From Symsagittifera roscoffensis (lineage: Eukaryota; Xenacoelomorpha; Acoela; Convolutidae): DNA of 64,000 bases. The DNA lies in assembly GCF_963678635.1 (NCBI RefSeq), contig NC_087062.1, positions 72,567,345 to 72,631,344 of the forward strand. The letters are read 5' to 3'. This document shows positions 56,891-64,000 of the stretch, in pieces (the stretch's first letter is position 1; the number at the start of each line of letters is the position of its first letter). Made by a program: the position numbers and the translations under genes. Below the pieces are notes generated by a model that had not been told where the DNA came from, made no database searches, and was given only the letters and a program-made list of their open reading frames with translations.

Positions 56891-57841
56891 AACGGCATTT
56901 TCAATTGTAAGTTTAAATTATGGTAGTAAATTTACTGTACGATGAAGTGATTTTTGTACTTTCTTTATAAAATAGTTTTTTTTCTCAAAAAAAAATCGAT
57001 TTTTTGAAGTATCAGTAGGATTCAGCATTGTTTTAGGTAGATAGAGCACTTTTCCAAAATAAGAAATTATCTATCAAAAAATTTATAGGTCGAGTTATAC
57101 CAAATGTTATCGTGTTATGAAGTTTTTCTGAAAAACGTTTCAAATTTTTTTGATGAAAAATCTAAGTTTTTGCTCAAAAACTCTTACCATTGAATTACCA
57201 TGAACCAAAAAACTAATTACAGGACGTTCATTTCACAAACTAAACGTAATTATTCATTAATTGTACGCACGCCGAAAATTTTGCGAAAAAACTAGACACT
57301 TCTACACAAAATCCAAAAAAATTATCTTGTTTTTTACCATTCTCTTACCATTACGGAGACCGTGAAACCTTGCCAATTATTTTCCCTATCTTAATACTTT
57401 GTAGACTTTATACCCAGTGTGCAGACATAGCATGGAAGACCGGAAAGTTAAAACGTATCTTAATACATGTGTTCTATTGTAATCTATTATAATGGATTAT
57501 AATGATTAAAAAACAATGACAATATGATTCAATCCATTTTTAATGTATTATAATTGAATATAGTCGAATATAATGGATTAAATTGATATAAAAAATACAA
57601 TAACTACCATTTTTGATTGGTTATAATAGGTTTTTTTGTAATTTTACAGATACTGACTATCAATTGACAATATAATCAATTGTTATCCATGGAACTCCAG
57701 TGCGCAATTTCCAGATTTCGCCTAGAATTCGGCATCAATTTTTTTAGATGCTAATGAAAATGTCGAGTTTGAATTGAACAACAAACACCTCAATCATATG
57801 AAATTCTGCATTTTTCTTCAAAAGTCAAAACACTAATTCGA
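56891..57841. other. AT-rich spacer with TATAATGGATT repeats
   Basis: No gene. Around 57,470-57,640 variants of TATAATGGATTA and TATTATAATTGAATA recur many times, forming a low-complexity cluster 3' of the GTPase gene. The same sequence lies at 61,600-61,775 in the second unit. Confidence 0.6.
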
Positions 57842-59002
57842 CTATTGCGTACCTGCGATGACAGCACCAGTTGAAACAGCAGTCACACCAACACCAACAC
57901 CAACACCACCGAGTACGCCAAGTGCAACTATACTTGCCGCGGTATTTTCCACTTCTTTAGTCGAGTCTGTTGGCCGGAGCTTGTCCGCCTTGTCGCGGAT
58001 GAATGTCAACCCTGGATCTTCTCCTTCAAAGTGGTTCCTGACGATAACTTCGAAGTTTCCTTTTCCTTTTGCGTGATGGCGAGTAAATTCTTCGATGTCT
58101 GTTTTCAGTAGCCTGAAGGTTTGTTGATACAACAAAACTTCTTCCACGATCAGTTGCTCCGATTTTTTCTTGCAAAAAAAACTGGATAGCGGAATCTTAT
58201 CACGCTTTGTGCAAGCAGCTGCTACTTTTGGTATTCGCGACTGCAGGGCACTTAACTTTGCCTTAGCGACAACTTTGCCATTTTCCTTCGCATGTTTTAG
58301 CAACACGAGCTTTTTGGCCTCCGGGCAGTCTGTCAGTAGATCATCTCTCAATTTCGGCATCTCAAATTTTCCTCTTTCTGTCCCATCAACTAAGTACAGA
58401 TTGAAATCACTTCCTTCTTCCAGACATTTTTCTTTCAACTGTGTGATCAGATTTCTCCTGGTTGCGTCAATTATATTTTGTTCTTGTTTTTTCTGTTTTT
58501 TCCCCTTCCTAACTGTCTCATCAATATGAGTCCTGACTATGTACCACTTTATTTTCATCTTTTTCGCTCCTGCAATCAGCCTGTTTGCATCTGTCGTTAT
58601 AACATCACTCAGAGCAATGATGAAAAAATCATATTCAATATCTCCCTTTGGGTTTAGCGCCAAATCTTTCGCTCTGATTGTTTGCCAGTATCTATGGAGA
58701 AGAAACTCACTACCATCAACTCCTGGTAGATCCCAAATTTTTATTCGTTCGTTTTCAGGATGTTGGAAATCACGTGGCTTAGTTGTACACACTCCAGCCT
58801 CGTCCACCTCCGCAGCACCTTCGGGCAAGTCGCCATTTTCGTCAATCTCATATCCAAGCAATGTATTGATGAGTGTAGATTTACCCGCTTTAGCTTGTCC
58901 AATCACACCAACGTTGATTTCTTGGCTGCTCCATTCTCGAAGAGTCTCCAAAGATTGATTGAAATTTTTCTCCGCTTCACTAATCTGGTGATTTGAAGAC
59001 AT
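57842..59002 (-). CDS. Immunity-related GTPase (IRG)-like protein, copy 1
   Basis: 386 codons from MSSNHQISEAEKNF to TAG. G domain: P-loop GQAKAGKST at residues 35-43, switch region with VCTTKP near 71-76, G3 DLPG at 91-94 and, at the G4 position, VRTHID at 156-161, the place where IRG proteins have VRTKVD. The following NLITQLKEKCLEEG and FNLYLVDGTER lead to PKLRDDLLTDCPEAKK, also IRG-like. A helical part follows, and the last 30 residues are Gly/Val/Ala-rich and hydrophobic, a possible membrane-associating end. IRG GTPases act on pathogen vacuole membranes in vertebrates; a role here is inferred. The frame is open upstream to 59,218, but copy 2 does not keep that extension, so MSSN (or MCLVMSSN at 59,014) is the likely start. 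Confidence 0.8.
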   Translation of the reverse strand: MSSNHQISEAEKNFNQSLETLREWSSQEINVGVIGQAKAGKSTLINTLLGYEIDENGDLPEGAAEVDEAGVCTTKPRDFQHPENERIKIWDLPGVDGSEFLLHRYWQTIRAKDLALNPKGDIEYDFFIIALSDVITTDANRLIAGAKKMKIKWYIVRTHIDETVRKGKKQKKQEQNIIDATRRNLITQLKEKCLEEGSDFNLYLVDGTERGKFEMPKLRDDLLTDCPEAKKLVLLKHAKENGKVVAKAKLSALQSRIPKVAAACTKRDKIPLSSFFCKKKSEQLIVEEVLLYQQTFRLLKTDIEEFTRHHAKGKGNFEVIVRNHFEGEDPGLTFIRDKADKLRPTDSTKEVENTAASIVALGVLGGVGVGVGVTAVSTGAVIAGTQ

Positions 59003-59218
59003 AACTAAGCACATAAGCAGTGTACCTAAACTAGGCGTTTCTCTGTGAAACAATTCGCAACGAGATTCGAGGCAAAATAGACTTGCATTAAAATGCTTCT
59101 GAGACCCGAATTTTTTTTTAAGAAACCAATTTTTTTTTGAGATTTCGAGCTTTTGCGAGATAGTGCAAAGTTTAGACCAACAAGGACCTGCCAGAGTATC
59201 TATGTTCTTAACAAGCAT

Positions 59219-60267
59219 ATATGTTACTGCGCAAGTATCCCCGAATGTTCCGACCCTAGTCTTATAAATTACAAAAGTAAAAATGATGAAAAGTTTTTCA
59301 AATTGGAGTCGTTTTTTTTGCTTGGTGTAATAAAAAAATGAAAAAAAAACGTAAACTGGTTAATACAGAAATGACTTGAAAAACAAAATTATTGGTAAGA
59401 AAATCAAAAAAAAAATAATTCAAAACTCAAAAAAAAGTTGGTTTTCAAAATCGTGCTCAAAGTAACATCTATTAGATTTCAAGTTATTCGAAACTCAAAA
59501 TGAAAACAAGAAAACGCAATACAACACCAATTAGTGGATTTGTTAGAATAAAAATTAATCTTGAATTAATCCTTTTCTTTCTCAGACCGCTTTGGGAGTA
59601 ATTGTGGATTATTTCTAATATAAAACTAATTTTTTGAAAACCTCAGTTTTTTCAAATCAATTATTTATGTGCAAACTCGAAAGAGTCGTCTGAGAATATC
59701 AAAAAATCACATGGTTTTTTTTTCAATTGATTTTTTTTCATTTGTAGAGAATGACCAAAAGCCTTGTTAGCACTTAACAAAAATTAACAATTTCAATGGG
59801 TTTTTCTTTATTTTAAATAATTTTTCGCCCGAAGCCTTATCAAAAGATCTTTTTCTGTTTTGAAACTATGAAGAACTTCGGCGGAAATATATCAAAATTA
59901 TCGGATTATTGTTTCAAGTATTCAAAAACGTGCTACAAAAGTGGCAGATCAATTGGGTACAATTTCTGTTCTAAATTTAAATGAGGCTAGTAAGTGATTG
60001 AAAAATTGAACAAGAGACTTATTTATGAAACAGTTTGTAACTATTTCACATACAACCAATCATAAAAAACTATCACGTTGACAGGGAGGATGCTTCATCA
60101 TATTGAACGCAACCATTTTTCCAGCCTTTGTGAAACTGTTCGAGTAACGATTCCCTCCGAAAACATGTAAGAAAGGGTTAACGAGCGAAACAACGGAAAC
60201 CAGGCAATACTGAGGCGGAAACAAACATGATTTTGGAGGATGAGGTTGAAAATATGAAAGAAAACTG
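59219..60267. other. Gene-free spacer between duplication units
   Basis: Poly(A)/poly(T)-rich DNA with no frame of note. The first 750 bp recur at 63,354-64,000. The last 270 bp up to the junction at 60,267 would lie beyond the window in unit 2. Confidence 0.6.
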
Positions 60268-60572
60268 ACCGGAACAGTAGCTAAAAAAGTATTTTTTTGA
60301 GTTTTTAGGTTCCTATAAAAACATTGTAACTTTTTTGGGACTTTTCATTGTTATTGTCTCTGTACTATCTATTTTGTTTTTCTTCAGGCTTAAATCTCCA
60401 GAAAAAGTAGAAAATGAACAGTGTTAAATTAAAAACCCGAGAAAATTCTTCACCCAGGCTAGAAAACAGTGTTCAATAACATTTGTCAAGTTCATAAGAC
60501 TTGTGTATGGGACTTTGTTGATTCAATATTTGATGCGTGTAAGTCACTAATCTTACCTTTTTTAATCATGAA

Positions 60573-61025
60573 ATGCATTATCAAGCTATCAATTTCTTTG
60601 TTTCAGATGTAAATCTTCAAAAAACTGCGATGATGGATAATATTTTAATTCTGAAAGTTATTGAAAAGATTGCTGAGCTGAAGTACATGGGATCTTACTT
60701 CTCTGATAAAGTACCTCAACCATCAAAATACGCTTTTGCGATCATCAACTCAGCTGCAAGTAATGATAGAGGAGATCACTGGATCGTGATTGCTTGACTG
60801 GACAAAGCTTAATAATTTGCTGATACTTTGGGTCGAAAATGAACAATTTATTCCCTTCTAGCAAAAGAGTATTGGCGAATGGTTCCCAGAAAACTGCAAA
60901 AAACTGATATTTTGTGTGGATTTTATTCAATTCATTCATCATTTCTACTTCTTAAATTCTATCAGAGAAAGTTGAATAATATTCACGGTGAGCATGTTTT
61001 GAATTTTATAAGTAATTTCATGTAA
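60573..61025 (+). pseudogene. Adenain-like cysteine protease remnant, unit 2
   Basis: Identical in reading frame and breaks to the copy at 56,438: the His-region motif GDHWIVIA, a TGA after it, then the Cys-region CGFYSIH in another frame. The shared breaks show that the gene was already dead before the duplication. Confidence 0.6.
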
Positions 61026-61976
61026 AACGGCATTTTCAATTGTAAGTTTAAATTATGGTAGTAAATTTACTGTACGATGAAGTGATTTTTGTACTTTCTT
61101 TATAAAATAGTTTTTTTTCTCAAAAAAAAATCGATTTTTTGAAGTATCAGTAGGATTCAGCATTGTTTTAGGTAGATAGAGCACTTTTCCAAAATAAGAA
61201 ATTATCTATCAAAAAATTTATAGGTCGAGTTATACCAAATGTTATCGTGTTATGAAGTTTTTCTGAAAAACGTTTCAAATTTTTTTGATGAAAAATCTAA
61301 GTTTTTGCTCAAAAACTCTTACCATTGAATTACCATGAACCAAAAAACTAATTACAGGACGTTCATTTCACAAACTAAACGTAATTAATCATTAATTGTA
61401 CGCACGCCGAAAATTTTGCGAAAAAACTAGACACTTCTACACAAAATCCAAAAAAATTATCTTGTTTTTTACCATTCTCTTACCATTACGGAGACCGTGA
61501 AACCTTGCCAATTATTTTCCCTATCTTAATACTTTGTAGACTTTATACCCAGTGTGCAGACATAGCATGGAAGACCGGAAAGTTAAAACGTATCTTAATA
61601 CATGTGTTCTATTGTAATCTATTATAATGGATTATAATGATTAAAAAACAATGACAATATGATTCAATCCATTTTTAATGTATTATAATTGAATATAGTC
61701 GAATATAATGGATTAAATTGATATAAAAAATACAATAACTACCATTTTTGATTGGTTATAATAGGTTTTTTTGTAATTTTACAGATACTGACTATCAATT
61801 GACAATATAATCAATTGTTATCCATGGAACTCCAGTGCACAATTTCCAGATTTCGCCTAGAATTCGGCATCAATTTTTTTAGATGCTAATGAAAATGTCG
61901 AGTTTGAATTGAACAACAAACACCTCAATCATATGAAATTCTGCATTTTTCTTCAAAAGTCAAAACACTAATTCGA
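61026..61976. other. AT-rich spacer, unit 2
   Basis: Counterpart of 56,891-57,841 with the same TATAATGGATTA cluster. No gene seen. Confidence 0.6.
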
Positions 61977-63137
61977 CTATTGCGTACCTGCGATGACAGC
62001 ACCAGTTGAAACAGCAGTCACACCAACACCAACACCAACACCACCGAGTACGCCAAGTGCAACTATACTTGCCGCGGTATTTTCCACTTCTTTAGTCGAG
62101 TCTGTTGACCGGAGCTTGTCCGCCTTGTCGCGGATGAATGTCAACCCTGGATCTTCTCCTTCAAAGTGGTTCCTGACGATATCTTCGAAGTTTCCTTTTC
62201 CTTTTGCGTGATGGCGAGTAAATTCTTCGATGTCTGTTTTCAGTAGCCTGAAGGTTTGTTGATACAACAAAACTTCTTCCACGATCAGTTGCTCCGATTT
62301 TTTCTTGCAAAAAAAACTGGATAGCGGATTCTTATCACGCTTTGTGCAAGCAGCTGCTACTTTTGGTATTCGCGACTGCAGGGCACTTAACTTTGCCTTA
62401 GCGACAACTTTGCCATTTTCCTTCGCATGTTTTAGCAACACGAGCTTTTTGGCCTCCGGGCAGTCTGTCAGTAGATCATCTCTCAATTTCGGCATCTCAA
62501 ATTTTCCTCTTTCTGTCCCATCAACTAAGTACAGATTGAAATCACTTCCTTCTTCCAGACATTTTTCTTTCAACTGTGTGATCAGATTTCTCCTGGTTGC
62601 GTCAATTATATTTTGTTCTTGTTTTTTCTGTTTTTCCCCCTTCCTAACTGTCTCATCAATATGAGTCCTGACTATGTACCACTTTATTTTCATCTTTTTC
62701 GCTCCTGCAATCAGCCTGTTTGCATCTGTCGTTATAACATCACTCAGAGCAATGATGAAAAAATCATATTCAATATCTCCCTTTGGGTTTAGCGCCAAAT
62801 CTTTCGCTCTGATTGTTTGCCAGTATCTATGGAGAAGAAACTCACTACCATCAACTCCTGGTAGATCCCAAATTTTTATTCGTTCGTTTTCAGGATGTTG
62901 GAAATCACGTGGCTTAGTTGTACACACTCCAGCCTCGTCCACCTCCGCAGCACCTTCGGGCAAGTCGCCATTTTCGTCAATCTCATATCCAAGCAATGTA
63001 TTGATGAGTGTAGATTTACCCGCTTTAGCTTGTCCAATCACACCAACGTTGATTTCTTGGCTGCTCCATTCTCGAAGAGTCTCCAAAGATTGATTGAAAT
63101 TTTTCTCCGCTTCACTAATCTGGTGATTTGAAGACAT
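61977..63137 (-). CDS. Immunity-related GTPase (IRG)-like protein, copy 2
   Basis: 386 codons, the same architecture as copy 1: P-loop GQAKAGKST, DLPG, VRTHID and a hydrophobic Gly/Val-rich C-terminus. Compared with copy 1 I see four nucleotide differences in the coding region, each changing one residue: Lys to Glu in the GKKQ phrase (residue 168), Ile to Asn in RDKIPLS, Val to Asp in NFEVIV and Pro to Ser in KLRPTD. The upstream frame extends only to 63,188, unlike copy 1, which supports the start at 63,137. The open frame suggests a functional gene. Its flanks contain Maverick debris, so capture or transport by such an element is possible but unproven. Confidence 0.8.
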   Translation of the reverse strand: MSSNHQISEAEKNFNQSLETLREWSSQEINVGVIGQAKAGKSTLINTLLGYEIDENGDLPEGAAEVDEAGVCTTKPRDFQHPENERIKIWDLPGVDGSEFLLHRYWQTIRAKDLALNPKGDIEYDFFIIALSDVITTDANRLIAGAKKMKIKWYIVRTHIDETVRKGEKQKKQEQNIIDATRRNLITQLKEKCLEEGSDFNLYLVDGTERGKFEMPKLRDDLLTDCPEAKKLVLLKHAKENGKVVAKAKLSALQSRIPKVAAACTKRDKNPLSSFFCKKKSEQLIVEEVLLYQQTFRLLKTDIEEFTRHHAKGKGNFEDIVRNHFEGEDPGLTFIRDKADKLRSTDSTKEVENTAASIVALGVLGGVGVGVGVTAVSTGAVIAGTQ

Positions 63138-64000
63138 AACTAAGCACATAAGCAGTGTACCTAAACTAGGCGTTTCTCTGTGAAACAATTTGCAACGAGA
63201 TTCGAGGCAAAATAGACTTGCATTAAAATGCTTCTGAGACCCGAATTTTTTTTAAAGAAACCAATTTTTTTTTGAGATTTCGAGCTTTTGCGAGATAGTG
63301 CAAAGTTTAGACCAACAAGGACCTGCCAGAGTATCTATGTTCTTAACAAGCATATATGTTACTGCGCAAGTACCCCCGAATGTTCCGACCCTAGTCTTAT
63401 AAATTACAAAAGTAAAAATGATGAAAAGTTTTTCAAATTGGAGTCGTTTTTTTTGCTTGGTGTAATAAAAAAATGAAAAAAAAACGTAAACTGGTTAATA
63501 CAGAAATGACTTGAAAAACAAAATTATTGGTAAGAAAATCAAAAAAAAAATAATTCAAAACTCAAAAAAAAGTTGGTTTTCAAAATCGTGCTCAAAGTAA
63601 CATCTATTAGATTTCAAGTTATTCGAAACTCAAAATGAAAACAAGAAAACGCAATACAACACCAATTAGTGGATTTGTTAGAATAAAAATTAATCTTGAA
63701 TTAATCCTTTTCTTTCTCAGACCGCTTTGGGAGTAATTGTGGATTATTTCTAATATAAAACTAATTTTTTGAAAACCTCAGTTTTTTCAAATCAATTATT
63801 TATGTGCAAACTCGAAAGAGTCGTCTGAGAATATCAAAAAATCACATGGTTTTTTTTTCAATTGATTTTTTTTCATTTGTAGAGAATGACCAAAAGCCTT
63901 GTTAGCACTTAACAAAAATTAACAATTTCAATGGGTTTTTCTTTATTTTAAATAATTTTTCGCCCGAAGCCTTATCAAAAGATCTTTTTCTGTTTTGAAA
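63138..64000. other. Upstream region of GTPase copy 2
   Basis: No gene. It repeats the 59,003-59,865 sequence upstream of copy 1 with a few substitutions and a one-base difference in a homopolymer near 63,250. It would hold the promoter of the GTPase gene; no defined element is recognised beyond AT-rich runs. Confidence 0.5.

Larger units (their letters stand above)
56133..60267. repeat. Tandem duplication unit 1 (4,135 bp)
   Basis: Begins with CCGGAACAGTAGCTAAAAAAG and is followed directly by a second copy starting with the same sequence at 60,268. Offsets of all shared features are 4,135 bp. It contains the end of the capsid-like pseudogene, the cysteine-protease remnant and one GTPase gene. 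The two units differ at roughly ten positions over 3.7 kb by eye, so the duplication is very recent, or an assembly haplotype artefact. Confidence 0.9.
60268..64000. repeat. Tandem duplication unit 2 (cut by the window end)
   Basis: Repeats 56,133 onward at an offset of 4,135 bp and continues to the end of the window. The unit is therefore incomplete here, and further units could follow. Confidence 0.9.

Noticed and set aside
57858-59341. Plus-strand frames opposite the GTPase genes
   Set aside because: They are antisense shadows of the GTPase reading frame; repeated at 61,993-63,476 only because the unit is duplicated.
1-64000. CRISPR array, rRNA or tRNA genes
   Set aside because: No regularly spaced direct repeats with unique spacers, no rRNA-like sequence and no tRNA cloverleaf was noticed on either strand. 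The repeated leader motif at 19-20.7 kb is irregularly spaced and not CRISPR-like.

Overview
The window is repeat-dominated eukaryotic DNA. AT-rich intergenic sequence, nematode-type Maverick (Polinton) gene fragments, a Ty3/gypsy-type LTR element and a family of immunity-related-GTPase-like genes all point to a nematode, probably Caenorhabditis-like. That assignment is an inference from gene families, not a proven identity. I see no conventional housekeeping gene, rRNA, tRNA or CRISPR array.

Layout. 1-4,704: AT-rich, no supportable gene, with several hairpins sharing one core motif, a GT microsatellite and a 27-bp tandem repeat. 4,705-4,904: a 200-N assembly gap. 4,905-9,276 (minus strand): a broken fragment of an accessory gene block (coiled coil, SGNH-hydrolase-like domain, helical domain) related to the one in the large element. 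9,793-17,650 and 47,431-53,270: three decayed, roughly tandem copies of a Maverick-like segment with integrase remnants. The second copy is split by the large LTR element.

17,651-47,430: a giant LTR retrotransposon of about 29.8 kb. It has two LTRs of about 0.91 kb, a candidate primer binding site, a 2.9-kb leader with more than ten copies of an AATCCGGAGGGGT-type motif, then gag, zinc knuckles, protease, RT, RNase H and integrase. These are followed by a C-terminal macro-domain-like (TARG1-type) region, then a second gene block (coiled coil, SGNH hydrolase, helical domain) and a third block of about 1,180 codons that I cannot identify. The 3' third is tandemly duplicated (35,034-41,004 and 41,009-47,430) with a truncated LTR at the junction. 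Every coding block carries stops or frameshifts, so this copy looks inactive.

53,270-56,880: decayed Maverick virion-type genes (integrase tail, core/minor-capsid-like, capsid-like, adenain-like cysteine protease). 56,133-64,000: a very recent tandem duplication with a 4,135-bp period. Each unit carries the protease remnant and, on the minus strand, an intact 386-codon IRG-like GTPase gene. The two GTPase copies differ at only four nucleotides that I can see, and all four change the protein.

How the parts relate: the LTR element would supply its own replication genes and carries at least two extra gene blocks of unknown purpose. A second, diverged copy of the SGNH/helical block at 4.9-9.3 kb suggests those accessory genes are a long-standing part of this element lineage rather than a chance capture. 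The GTPase genes are the only apparently intact genes in the window.
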